From Scortum barcoo (Eukaryota; Chordata; Actinopteri; Centrarchiformes; Terapontidae): a stretch of DNA of 64,000 bases. This document shows, in pieces, positions 37,776 to 50,700 of this stretch. A model generated the notes under the pieces. The model saw only the letters and a program-made list of their open reading frames with translations. It had not been told where the DNA came from and searched no databases. The stretch covers positions 11,831,242-11,895,241 of the forward strand of contig CM041551.1 in the NCBI GenBank assembly GCA_023238725.1, in the 5' to 3' direction. Made by a program: the position numbers and the translations under genes. The first letter of the stretch is position 1. The number at the start of each line of letters is the position of its first letter.

Positions 37776-38822
37776 TCAGTGCTTCCCAGGTTTGCCTTTC
37801 CTCTTCCCCCCGCCTCCTCCTCCTCCAGCTTTGCCTCCTTTTCCTTTCCCACCCTTCCCTTTACCCTTTCCAGACATGTTGCCCCTGCGGCCCCTCTTCC
37901 CCGCCGCCTTCTTGTGTTTGGCCGTGGCCTCCTCTCTGTCCTCCTCCCTCATCTGCTTGTTGACCGCCTTGGTGACGTCCAGCTTGGGCCTCTTGCTGTC
38001 CATCACCTTCAGGAGCTCCAGCTGCTTCTGCCTCTCGCTGGAGAAGTCGCCGATGAGGGGCTCGAACTTCCTCCTCTTGCCCGTGTTCTTCGGGGCTTTC
38101 TCTTTAGGCAGGCGGTCCTGGAAGCGGCCCACGGAGGCGGTGGAGGTCTTGGCCACGCTCACGGCTCTGGACAGCTCGTCTTTGGACTGCTGGGCCTTGG
38201 GGGTCAGCCCCATCCCCGGCACTTTGACCTTCTGCGCCCTGGCGATGTTCTTCAGCCGGTTGAACTCATTCTTGGCCACCCTCTCCTTCTTGGCTTTGAC
38301 GCGCTTGGCGAACTGGTCCTCACTGGGGTCTGCGCTCTCAGGCACCTCGATCAGCCACTCCTTGGTGTCATCTTTGGCCCTCTTGTAGCCCCAGCGCCTC
38401 TTCCACTCCTTCGCAGTTTCATCCCAAACCAGGTTGGTCTTCTTCTTCTTCTGGATGCCCTTCAGCTTGGCGAACTCTTCCCATTTGGTGGGAGGTCTGG
38501 GCTTGGGAGGGGGCTTCTCTCTGGGCAGAGGGGTGGTCGGGGCTGCCAGCTTGACCACGATCACCTCCTCGACCCTCTCGGTGGGCTGCTTCCAGATCTC
38601 GTTGATGAGCAGCTGCGTGTTGTCGCGGGCCAGCGACAGAAGAAAGTCCTCTTTCTTCTGCTGTCTGAAGTCGCGGGACTCGATGCGGTTTCTGTCGCAG
38701 GCCAGCAGGTTTCCGATGTCGAACTCGAGGTCCAGCTCCTTCTGGACCGAGATGCTCTTCAGCTTCGCGGCCTCCTCTTGCTCTGCTTTGGCCAGCAGCT
38801 CCTCCACACTGCACGCCGCCAT
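37776..38822 (-). CDS. rrs1: Ribosome biogenesis regulator 1 homologue
   Basis: RRS1 is a nucleolar factor that, with RPF2, brings the 5S RNP (5S RNA, RPL5 and RPL11) into the pre-60S ribosome. This is one intronless frame of 348 residues, as in other vertebrates. Family segments: SVEELLAKAEQEEAAKL near residue 5, LARDNTQLLINEIW at about 70, KKKTNLVWDETAKEWKRRWG at about 130, DDTKEWLIEVP, STASVGRFQ and NKQMREED. The C-terminus is a lysine/glycine tail with a run of seven glycines. The start at 38822 (MAACSVEELL) matches the family N-terminus; a longer frame upstream to 38918 does not. It stands alone, in the same orientation as vxn. Codon use is GC-rich compared with the flanks, as expected of a highly expressed gene. 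Confidence 0.96.
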   Translation of the reverse strand: MAACSVEELLAKAEQEEAAKLKSISVQKELDLEFDIGNLLACDRNRIESRDFRQQKKEDFLLSLARDNTQLLINEIWKQPTERVEEVIVVKLAAPTTPLPREKPPPKPRPPTKWEEFAKLKGIQKKKKTNLVWDETAKEWKRRWGYKRAKDDTKEWLIEVPESADPSEDQFAKRVKAKKERVAKNEFNRLKNIARAQKVKVPGMGLTPKAQQSKDELSRAVSVAKTSTASVGRFQDRLPKEKAPKNTGKRRKFEPLIGDFSSERQKQLELLKVMDSKRPKLDVTKAVNKQMREEDREEATAKHKKAAGKRGRRGNMSGKGKGKGGKGKGGKAGGGGGGGKRKGKPGKH

Positions 38823-39096
38823 GTTGGTTAGTGATGTTAGAGGATCGTGCCCCACGTGCGAGTAGAGAAAAACACGCTGAACGACTTCCGGGTCGTAGTT
38901 AATGTGATGTAATACCACCAGTGACCACCAGGGGGCTACATCGGTCCATTAATTGTATTATGTGTGTCCTGGGGATTTTTAAAGATATGAAATTAACTCA
39001 AGATATGAATAAATGAACAAAAGAAATGACACTTATAATATATAGAAAATTATAAATGCGTGTGTGTCTATTTTTAAAGTTATAATATAAAACAAT

Positions 39097-39185
39097 ATAT
39101 AAAATTCAAGATTCAGGACTTTATTGTCATGTGCACAACGCTTACATGGAGCAGGCGCTGGCAATAAAATGAAATCACAGTCTCC
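39097..39185. repeat. Dispersed repeat, TTTATTGTCATGTGCAC type
   Basis: TTCAAGATTCAGGACTTTATTGTCATGTGCAC and the bases that follow resemble a sequence found in many copies in teleost genomes. A related fragment (CAAGATTCAAGATTTTTAAT) appears near 5505-5526 in the sgk3 region. Confidence 0.4.
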
Positions 39186-41357
39186 CTAGAAAAATGCTCA
39201 AAAATATTTAGAAAGAAAAATCACACCAAAAAAAAGCATATAAAACTAAAACTAACGAATGACTCAATCAATCATTGAATCTCAATAAATCAATGAATTA
39301 ATCCATATGAAAAACAATATATAGAAAATCTATTAAAAAAAGCAAAAGAAAAGTTTTAATAAAGTAAAGGGTCCTTTTCAAATGTGTTTTGAGAAACATC
39401 TACTTTGATTAATCATTTATTTATAATGATGCATAAAAATCTTAAATTCATGTTTGTGTCTTCTGCCTCAATGAAAGATTCAGTGCATGCAAATATTTAT
39501 CATTCAAATATACAAATCTTTATCAAACAGATGCAAGATGTTCTTCTTCACTGAAATCTTAATTCTCAGTGTAAGTTTACTGGATTTTGAAGTCTCCACC
39601 TCACATAGGTGTAAGTTACAAACCGGACCAGTGATTGGCTTTTAAACCTGTTGTGATGTCACAAAATCCTCTTGCATGTACAGACATTTCTTTTGCATGA
39701 AAATATAATTTTACTAGCTGTTCTACTGCTTTCAATTCTATCACCTGATCTTCATCCACAGATAAAGTTTGAATAGTTGTCATTGGACCGCAGATGTTCA
39801 AACTTCAAAACTTTTGAAGCACTTTAAGGACCTCCTGTCTGTCTTAGCTTAGAAGCTGAGGCTGAGAGGTGACATGTCAACATGTCAATGTCACACCGTG
39901 TGATCATGTGCGACTTATCATCCGCTGTTTCCAAGGTCAAGAATTACTTTTCAATGTCAAATTCAGTTCTGATATTTTAAGTTGCATTACAAACTCCCAC
40001 ACTTGTGGAAAATGTCAAATCCCACATATATAGTCATGCACATACTTAATAGTGCCCAGCAGATGGTTTATGCTGTTTTCATTTTATCATTTAAACAGTT
40101 TTTAAACTTAAGAAGGTAGAACTGAAATGTCAGAGCACTTTTCTCCTCTGTGCTTAAAATGAAAGAAGAGCAAGAAAATAAGTCATTCTGACTGATTTGA
40201 AGTGTTCAGGCTCTTGTGCAATTTAAACAGCTTAAAACCCAAAAATATAAAAATGACATCAATGACAAGATCCTTTGTCCTTAGTTTTTTTTTTTTTTTT
40301 TAATAGTTGTACATTCTTTAAATAATTTTAAAAATATTAAGATTTTCTCTGGTGTTGCTCATCTCTCTTCAGTTTCTGTGCTGTGACTCTAATAACGGCT
40401 GCACATCATTTCAAAGTTATGGAGTTGTGATAAACTTCCAAATAGGATTACTTTAAGTGTTTTCATGAGAGATTAAATTCACTGAAGTATTAATATCCTT
40501 CCCTCCCTGTAATGTATTCTGTATGTGTTTCTCCCATAGATCCAGGACTCCAGTAACTCTATTTTTGTCCTTGTCTCTACTGATTTGGAGGAGATGGAGG
40601 AGGAAGAGGAGGGGGGCTTATTACAATTGACTGGCTGCTGGTTGCTCAAAGACGATGGTGTTATTATATTGGGCTCCAGTAATTACATTCATCGCCACAC
40701 TTGCCATGTGAATGCTAACACTCTGACAGGCACGGAGATAAGGTCACAAGTGATGCTGTGTTTCGAGATGTGAGGAGAAAATGCGTAATTAGTGGCCCAA
40801 AGTCCCTGTCCTGATTTAGAGAAGGCTATAAGGTCCTCTGTGACGTGAATGTATATTGTCCAGTTAGCTGCTGCTCCTGCTGCCTGTGTCATCCACTGTC
40901 TCCACAAGTATTGAAGGGTTTTTGCTGACTTTTGATCCAGGGTGAATTCAGCCAAACAGGATTACTTTTCCACGGTGTTTCTTTTATGGAAGAATACACA
41001 TCACAGGCCGGATAAAGTGCTCTATGAGCTGCGGCCATGGAGCAAAGTCATTCGCACTCTCACTGTGTGCGTCTCCCCAGCTGTTAAATGTGCTTAAAGG
41101 ATAAGATTTAGAAATAAGTCTCTCTATAACATATTGCTGCTTTCATGTGAGAACCCTCCTCTCAGGTTTTGATTTTTCTATTTGTCAGTTTCAGCCAAAG
41201 GAGCTCAATCCTCCTTGCCAAGTTGATTCTTTGATTCTTTTTTCTAAGTTCCTGAAAAATGGACATTTTATACTTGCAGGAGGGTTTTAATCCGATATTG
41301 AGCAACCACCTGAGTCCCACCTGAGTTCACAGTGTAGCTGATGCACAGTGTACTACA

Positions 41358-41789
41358 CAGAGGTGGAAGAAGGACTCTTTACTTCGTTTTTACAAAATAT
41401 AATAAAATCAAAATTAATTAAAGGTGGCAATACCACATGTAGAAATATTTGCTTACAAGTAAGTCAAAATACAAAAGTATCGGCATCAAAATATACTCCA
41501 AAGCACTAAGAGTAAAGGTACTTCCTATGCAGGATGGCCCCTTTCAGAATAATATTGTATTGATGGATTATAATTATGTTGCAGCTGGTAAAGGTGGAGC
41601 TAATTTCATATGCTGCCAGGTGGCTGATGTAAAAATACATCATAATCATCATGTATTAATAATCTGAATCTGCAAAGTAACTAAAGAAAATGAAAGTATA
41701 AAGATGCAGAAATGGAATTATTCAAGTAAAGTACAAGTACCTCAAAATTGTACTTAAATACGGCACTTGAATAAATGTACTTTCCACTA
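41358..41789. mobile_element. Degenerate non-autonomous hAT-like element
   Basis: Starts CAGAGGTGGAAGAAGGACT and ends GTACTTTCCACTAT, imperfect inverted ends. Inside are TACAAAAGTATCGGCATCAA, GCAGGATGGCCCCTTTCAGA and GCAGCTGGTAAAGGTGGAGC, blocks typical of a very abundant short repeat in percomorph fish. It has no transposase. Divergence and small deletions suggest an old copy. Class is from memory; target duplications were not resolved. Confidence 0.65.
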
Positions 41790-44700
41790 TATATTTCCAC
41801 TGGTAATATAACTAGAAAGAAAAGTAGTCCCAGTCAAGTTTTTTAGTGTGCTTGAATAAATGCTCTCAGTATTAATTTTTTATCTGTTTTGGATTGTGCT
41901 AACAACCTGTGTAGGCTTGATCTTGATTATCGTCCATCTTTTTATTTTATTGTGAATATTGGATGGATCCCACTGAAAACGCAGGGAAGATGTGAATGTT
42001 TTTATGTGACTCTCCCGTAATCTCCTCTAGGCTCTCATTTCAGAATACCATAAAGAAGAATAAAATGAATAAGACCAATTTGACAAGAATGGTCTCACTT
42101 TCCTTTTGCATGACATCCATAAATCACCCAAGTCTGCAACAAACAATGCCCTCACAATGCTTGCATGTACTTTTATAACACTATAAAAATCTCTTTACCA
42201 TAGGGAAAGCACGCAAAAGATTAATTTCCACCTCTACACTTGAAATCCACGTAATAGCACTTGACTATTTCATCCTACACTACTACATATGTGAAGCAGA
42301 ACGTCATCTAATTGTCAGTGTCAAAGAGATCCTGAAATAGCTGATATGCAGTGAATATTTTCAGCACATTTGTACACTTACACTTGTGAATGGTTCACTG
42401 AGCAGGAACAAACATAATTCTAACATGCCTTGTGGTTTTCACTGTTTAAAAGACTAGAAAGGCCATTAATGCTGCTGTTTGTCAAGCTAATGTTGTGTAT
42501 TGAATATTATTATATTATATTATAATATTATATTGTGTTATACCATGTTCTGCATTTCTTCACTGAACAAACTGTTCTGTCTGTCATGTGCAGATCTGTG
42601 TGCTTCGCTTTTTGTAATCTTCATCTTTAAATACCTACTGACTGGTGGCCACCGTGATCCATGATTCACAAGAGAGGAAAAAGGACGTTCATTCATGCAA
42701 AAACCAGCCTGGGGCTTGAAACTTCCTTTTTCCTTCCAAACTTGACCCGTTAGCATCAAAGAAGAGGTGAGATTGCTCGAGGGCCCGATATAGAAGGAGG
42801 ACAAAATAATCTCATCAGCACCATCCTGGGATAAATCTGACGTGATTAGCTGCTGACAGTTTGCTCGTGTATTTATAGTCGTTGTATTGTTACATAAAAT
42901 TCTTTGACCTGCTTGGCTGGAGGACAGGGAAGTTATTTTTTTACACATTTTTTAATGGAATATCATTCTGTACATCTTCAAAGAACAGCCTGCTTTATTT
43001 TTTGCATGCTTTACGTCAGATTGTAGGGTGCAGTCTGCGTCCCTACAGGGAAAAACTAAGAAATTAAGCATGTAGAGGAGGATTTCACACATGTCACAAA
43101 GGGATATAGGAGGCTTTAAAATATTCCCTGGACATACATTGAACTGTAGATGCATTACTGTGGTAAATATCATGGCTAACAGCTTCATGTGACGCGATTT
43201 CTCAGAGAGGAATCAATAAAAGGGATTGTTTGTCCGAGTTAACCCTAAGCTGCTCATGCTAAGCAAAACAAAAATCCACATGACTGAGCTGTTAGCTGAT
43301 AGGCTTAGGCACTTTTGTAGATTGCATTCACCACTTCCTGTTTCCAAGGCGAAAAGGAAATGAGCGTTCCCTGGCGAACAGAGTTTACTTGGCTGACAGT
43401 TGAGGTCAGAGCCTTTATTGATCTGCGGTGGTTGGGACAGAAACACCATTTGGCCCTGCGCAATGCCTCACAGCCGCCTGCTGCTACTGAACTACTGCTT
43501 GCTCCACGTGATACCTCACGCTCGGAGAAGGACAAGCCAGAAGATAAACTGCGTCTTTTTTTTTTGCAGCAGTAAAGGGGCATCAACAAGGGCTTCACTT
43601 TGCTGGCTGCATTCGTGTCAGATCTTTTAAGATAAGATGACAAAAGAGGGTAACTCTGTGTTTAGACCTGTCGCTGTGGCAGGTATTACCCAGCTATCTG
43701 GAGCCGGGTCACAGCAGGCGTGCTGTTCGCAGGTGAGCAGGAAACAGAGCTGCGGCCTCCCGGAAGTGCCCGTCCAGCAGACGTGAGTGAAACAGTTCAA
43801 CTGCTCCCCAAAAACTGGCTGCGTTCCTGGAACCAGCACGGCATGGAGGGAAGAGTCCTTGAGATATCATTCCAACCGCATTACTAGTGTGTGTACGTGT
43901 GTGTGCGAGGGGGTACACAATCACGAAAACGCAGCGCATGACGTATGTGTTTGAGAGAGTGCGTGCGCGCTGCAGCGGCTCCATGCTGGATGCTGGAACC
44001 AGACAGAGCTGGTTAGTGCCTGGTGTCATGGCAACTTACAGAGGTCGTCCCTCAGTTTGGTATTCAGCAGCACTGTGGGGGCTTATCGCAGTGACATCAT
44101 CGGGTACACCCTGTACTCTGTTAATCCAGGGCCTACACCAAGTTGCCTCACAACTTTGTGAGAGTGATGAAATGAATAGGCACTTGGCACTTGGTTTCTC
44201 AGTTTTCTTTTTTTTTTTTGCATCAACACTATCAGACAGCCACCAGACAGGATTTGGATGCAGCACCGATGTGACAGCCACTCAAAATGAAAAAATAGAG
44301 ATGTAAAATGTTACTTGGACTGGAGCTGTGTTGGCTATTTTCCCATTTCCAGGCTCTTTCATAAGCTGAGCTAACAGTAATGATGTACATTTTTAGTGGA
44401 CAGAAGAAGAAGAAAGAAGAGTGGTGTCAACATTCTCATCTAACTCTCCCAGAGAAAGCAAAGTTCATATCCCAACATGTCACACTACTCCTTTAAGCTG
44501 CACACAACAACGATAGATGCAGAGGCATTATGGTTAAATTTGTGCTGTCACAGATTCCTCCAGTCTTTCACCTCATAATCATGTTAAATCTCGACTGGGC
44601 CTCATGACTTGTAGAGTGTCTTTAAATAGCTTGTCATCTTCTTCTACAGCCTGTGGTATTTTTCACATACTTATAATCAGATCCAACAACACACACACAC

Positions 44701-47700
44701 GCAGAAAAAGAGAGAGAGGAGCAGAAGCACCAACTTTTGCCAAACCTGTGCAGCCAAATGTGTCATCAAGCCCCTTAGGTAGAGCCTGAGAAATCCTCTT
44801 TGAAGCTTTGGTGCAGCTTCAATAATGAGGGTGCTGAGCACCGGGCCCTTACGTGAGGGGCATCCAGGGCCCTTATTGATCCCCCGTTAATTAGTCCGTA
44901 GGTGCACATTGGCGCATAATTAGACTGATACTGAGCTTAATGAATGCAGACAGCCACTAATTCCTCCGGGGAATTGTTCACTCCAGAAGGGATATAGAAT
45001 TTGGTCAATCAGACATTATTTTGGGAAAAAAACCATGCTTATTATATGTTTATTATAGATATATAATACTCAGATGAGAGGCAGACAAGATGTATATGAT
45101 TTCATGTATAGCCCTGTTTTTTTAATGCGTTTTAATGATCAGTCAGTGTGAAAGTGTGGCTTATAAAAAGAAAGCAAGCCATCCTGATGACGTACCCTTC
45201 ACATGCTTTATCAAAGACAAGAGGGCTTTTAGCCACTAAGTGCTACTCAACTTGATGCCAGCTGATTTGATGGCACTGGACCATGGGGAATGTGAGAAAA
45301 AAAGGAAAGATAAAGAAAGAAATTGTTTCAAACAAAATATGCGTTCTGACAAGTGACAAATTGGCCTTTTCAGATGCAAAGACGACACTGTGGAAGTGCT
45401 GTTGTCTCCCTCGTGGGCTGTGGCAAGTCATGCGGCTCAGATGTTTCAAGAGAGATTTGTAGAGTCATTCGGACATTTCATCCGTCTATTGAACTTCAAA
45501 AACTCTTAATCATTTGTGATTGGAACCGGTGAGTGTTGAGTGGGAGATGCAAGTCCGGGTGTAAAAGGATTGATCAGTAACACAGCAGTCAAGTGAGATG
45601 AACTAGAGGTGAACTCTTTTTTTTTGGCTTCTTTTATAACTTACCATCATTTTTACAAGTGGTTTAATTTATTCCATTTCTCTCTCCCTAATTGGACAAT
45701 TAGTCCATTTCTGACCTTATAGAAATGTGCAGCAGGTAATGAAGATGCGCTTTTTTGTGCAGAGCAAGGCACCTGGAATATGCCAAGATTCCAGCATAAT
45801 CACCAGGGAACACTGCACCAATCAACAGCGACTCCTCCTGTATCAGTCGATGTTGCTGAATGAGTCAGAGGAGTGGTGCTCATTAGCAAAAGGGCAGAAG
45901 TCACCTTGCTCCAGTCATCCTCAGGGCCTCTGTCACTTATCGCTAACAGAGTGTCAGTGTGTTGCTGGCATGCTAACCATCCCTGTATGACCAGGTTCGT
46001 GTCGGAGCAGAAAACCAGTGACGGTGAAACACTCGTCTTTCTCCTGCTCTCATGTCTGCGGCCCTCAAAGTGACTCCTGTCAGCCACTCCGCTTTGTTCT
46101 CCAAAAAGTTGTCTGATCAATGCCGCTATTAAATGTCGGTCACGCATCGTGAAACCCTTTGGCCTGACATGATGCAACAGCCACTAATTGCAAGCTACAT
46201 TCACCCAACTGTCCTCTTCTGTACCATGACAGATGCTGAACAGCATCAGGATCCCATGGGACATTCCTGAGCTATAAATAATATGGATCACATACATCTA
46301 TGCAGGGACCCTCTAGCACCGGTATGCTCGCTTTGATATGTAAATTTAATCCTGGCTTTCCCCCACCCATGCCCTAGAGTTTTACTAAGTAAAACAATTA
46401 GAAAGAATATCGCAAGGCATCTCAGGTTTGGAGTGCTGTTTTCTAAAATATCATTTGATCTGAAGCCAATCCTGCGTATTTGCAAGTGACATACAAAATG
46501 ACTAATGAAATTCTTGCAACCCAATTACAAAAGACGATCCATTCATATACAGATTGCATATTAGGAGCATGTGTCCTCTTTAAGGCACTGCAGTTAATGA
46601 CATGGCAGTCACTGCAAATCATTACAGCAGGTGCTGAATGTTGACAAAGTGTGTCAGCAAAGAAGCCACAAATGGACACATTGAAGTGTAGTGGTTAAGT
46701 GCCTCGAATGTACAGCCTCCAATATTGCCACTAACCAGCACCTTTGTCCATAATTCTGGAGCAAGCTGTAGGTTGTGACCTTCAGCACACAAAGCTCAAA
46801 TGTATGGCAGGGCTGCCTTTCAGAAACCACTTTTATCTAATGCCTGTGCACAAAGAAGCAAAACCTGGTGTGAGGAGCATAAAACCTGCCCCCCTGAGAA
46901 ATGAAAAGATCTGAACATCAATGAACCTTTATGGCAAGTTTTGGATGTCAGCGTGCTAAGCAGATTTCCTTCATGATTCGAGGAGGAATTTTTTTCTCCT
47001 TTTCAATAAACACAGTTTCAGACTGTGACAGCATCTAAAGAAGGCTTGAAATGGTTTTCAAAGCAAAGTGTGGCACCGCTCTCCTCTTAGGTGCTTTATA
47101 TTAGTTCGTGTTCCCATTATTTCGTCCACTCCTCTCGTTTTGGACTCACTGGGCAGCGAAGAAAGCTGTTAAAATGAGCTGTGATCAAAATGGTGGAGGT
47201 CAGTAATTCTATGATTCTACGAGGGACAAAAAAAATGGTCTTTTATTTTCGTCATATGCCGTCTCTATGAACATACCGCACACACACGCACACTTTACAC
47301 AGGCTCACTCGTCACTCGTTCCTAAAACAAGCACCTCGAAGTGAAACCAAACATCACTACCGCTGTGCTAATTCTCAGGTTTATTTTGAGGTTTTTTTTT
47401 TCCCCCATGACTTTTCTCAGAGGCAGAGATTTATAGATAATTTACACTCCGGTTTCATTTGCTCATTGCCTGTGTATGCAGTGTTAATGGAGAGTAATGC
47501 AGAGTGATAGTCGCAAGTCCTCAACTCCATATGTACACCCAAATAAAACATGGTGATTCAGTGTCACAGATGATTTAGAACAGATAACGGATGCTGGATC
47601 CATTTGGTGATTCTTTACACGCCGTTACATGCGGAGAGGAGGGGTGCAACAAAGCAGCATCTTGACTATAATCGCGTAAATCGCCCCCGGCTATCTACAA

Positions 47701-50700
47701 CCTACTTGTGGTTAGTTAGGCTCCTTCTGCCATGTTTGAAAGTCATTGCCAACCCAAGTTAAACTAAACTATGTCCACCCCGAGGCTCAGTGTTATACCA
47801 CACAACTCAATCAGGCAGATGGCTGCATAATACTGCTCAGTTGTCTGCTGGAGATGTAAAGTATGCATTGTTGTGAGCAAGACAAAAACATACCCATGCA
47901 CACAAACATGTGTACTGGGATATAGAAAAAAAAAAAAAAAAAAAAAACGACATCTTGCGCGTAGCAGAGAGCCGTGGCCTCCAGCTCAATGCAGGGCGAG
48001 AGATTGGTGTTGTGCCAATATCCAAATCCCTCATCTAATTAATGTTTACATAACTGTGGCTAATGTAATTCGTGCTCGCCCATGTTGAGAGAGGTCAAGG
48101 AGCTCGGGGAAGCCCACCTGAGCTGACAATCGCCTGTGTGGGAGTCGTATGCACAGCCCAGTGAGCTGGACACATCATGAGGTATTGAGTGGAAGCGGGG
48201 AGGGAGTGGGGGGACACGATCTAATTACAAAACACAGCTTGCAAACAGTAGCCGCAGAGCAGTTCAGTAATCAAACAGAAAGTTCTTGGAAAACTTGTTG
48301 AGCGTAACCTTTCGGCTCCGGCCCAAAGAATATTTGCTCTCCACACACTGATTAGCATGTGAAAGTGCACGCCACGATTAGCTTTGTAAAAAGCAGGTAC
48401 TCAAGTATAATGACCTGAGATGAAATTCATTTCTTCTATTTACAGTATCCCGCAGCAGCGCAGACTCTGAAGCAATCACAACCTGCTGCCATCACAGAGC
48501 ACTTAGTGAGTTTTTAAAAGGTGCTGTGATTTAATTGCAAGGAATCGTGAAAGCTAATCTAGACGGAGAGCAGCACACTTAATTGTACTATGATTAGATA
48601 TTTAAAAAAACGTCAGCTACACAACAGCATTTGGACACACAGGTAAATATCACAAACTTCACTGCAGCTGTGGAGATCCAAGACACATCTGAAGGTGATT
48701 ATGGTGATGACGATGTTCATCTCAGCTCTTGCTCCTTATGACTGGAAGCTTACAGAGATTTGCAGACGGGAGTGATTGTTAAGGTGAACTGTAAGGTAAA
48801 AAAATAAACAGTGCATGGCAAAGATTCAGTGTTTGGATACTGGAGACGCTTTTCTAAAGATTAAGAACATGGTATAATGTGAATATTACAACAAAGAAGA
48901 GATTTAGGAGCTGAGGCAGGATGCGGTAAGCGGCTTAGACTACATACAGAGGTCAGTGTTTGCAAGCAAGCTGGAGCTGTTACATCTACAGATAGAGGTT
49001 ATTTAATTTCGACTGAGGATTCAAAAGTGCGACACTTTATGCAAAGAGAGGCCAAAATGAGTATATTTAGTAACGAAAATAGACCCAGAAAGAGGCAGTC
49101 GAGCAGTTAGATGCAGCACACATACAACAGGGCTGCAGAGGTCTCGCTCTTGACACAGATAACCCAGTATGAAACAACACAAAAACAAAACAGGCAACCG
49201 GTAGTAGCATCGGTGCCTTGCCGGCAGGATATCCTCAGGTCTGCCAAAGCAGCTGAAGCAGAGACAGCGGATGAACCGAGGCAGCATAAATTAGAGGGAG
49301 AAGACGTGTTTGAAATGACATCGCCAGCAACTTACGATGTGCTGCCATCACCGCAGAAGCACAGGCGGTGGCTGTGTGAAGACCACGCGTATCCTCTGGG
49401 CTCAGACACAGCGGTGCTTAAATGTATCAGGATGCAAAGTCTTTCACAAGGTCAATATGCTTGGCGGCATAACAACAGCCGCAGCTGCAATTGAGAGCAC
49501 ATAAACAGAAACTAATTTTTTACCCTTTAGCAGAACAGAACCTGGTAAATAAAACTTTAGAGAACACAGAATTTTACTTACTGGGCAGAAGTAAGGGTGG
49601 CTAGCAGAGACTAAGCATTAGTAGACCCATGTTATTTTCTGTGATAAAACTATAATTTATCAGGTAAGAAAATTTATATCATTGCTCAAAGATTTTGCCT
49701 TTCATCTCCTGTTTTAGAGTATTAGAAGTATTAGTATTAGAAGAATTTTCTCGACCCATAGGGCAATATGTAGTTTGTCTGGGAAAAAAAAAAGAAGATC
49801 GAAATCACAAAATTTGGTGATAAATTGTTTTCATTGCTGCAAAGTGCTCCACAGCTCCTGCTGCAATTATCTTTAAGTAGCACAAAGGTCTGTAAGCAGG
49901 TGCAGTTTCTGAACTATTTCAGGCAGAAGAGTCAGAGGTCCCAGTTGTCTCCTATTATTTGTACCATGAGGGCAAATTGTGTGTTCACTGTTGGTGCAGT
50001 CAGCATAGAGTCACTGAGGCATAGCTGACATTATCACTGGCTTTTAACCAATACTGTTGTCAGGATGTATAAGTAAAATTAATTTTCAGTTTGCAGTTTA
50101 GAAATGTGTGATATGTTTAAGAAAATGGGTCATTATTACATTTTTTTGTCCATTAGAGAGAACTTAAAGGTTTATTTTCACTTGTGAAATGTCAGTGTTA
50201 TCTCGGCCACAAATATTTTATTATCAAATATAAAGGTATAGTGTGAAGTGATGACCATGTAATCTTTCCAGGAATCAGATTAGAAGATTAAAAACCCTCT
50301 CAAGTCTACAGCAAATATGATGATATGATATGACAACAATTAACTATAATATGTTATGTCCCAGATCATTATCTGTGGGTCTTTATTTGGATTGAAGAAA
50401 TTATAACTTGTCAGCTGGTGAGTGTTTAAAGGTGCTGCTGGATGAATTTAGTTACCTTTGGAACTATTTCTCAAACTTTTCCTTTACAACTCCTTTTGTG
50501 ACTCTTTATGAGTCCTGTGCTATTTAGGCCATTTGTGAATTTGTGATTTTGCTTTTAAAAATGGGTATCATGCCAGTATTTGATACCTTGTTTTTCAGTA
50601 CAAACATAAACATAATCTTTATGACCTGATAATTATTGTTTCACCTTGACAAAGTGTATAGGAACAATTTAACAACAATTTAATCACACCAGCATGACGG

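Noticed and set aside
37779..38831. 350-codon plus-strand open frame across rrs1
   Set aside because: It is the exact antisense of the well-matched rrs1 gene; its leucine-rich, low-complexity translation comes from GC-rich rrs1 codons. Other frames of 131-198 codons here are also shadows.
42538..46177. Several open frames of 106-139 codons on both strands
   Set aside because: They overlap in conflicting frames, match no family I know and lack splice support.
49111..49494. 127-codon plus-strand frame in the rrs1-crh desert
   Set aside because: No recognisable domain or signal, no flanking exons; a chance frame is the simplest view.
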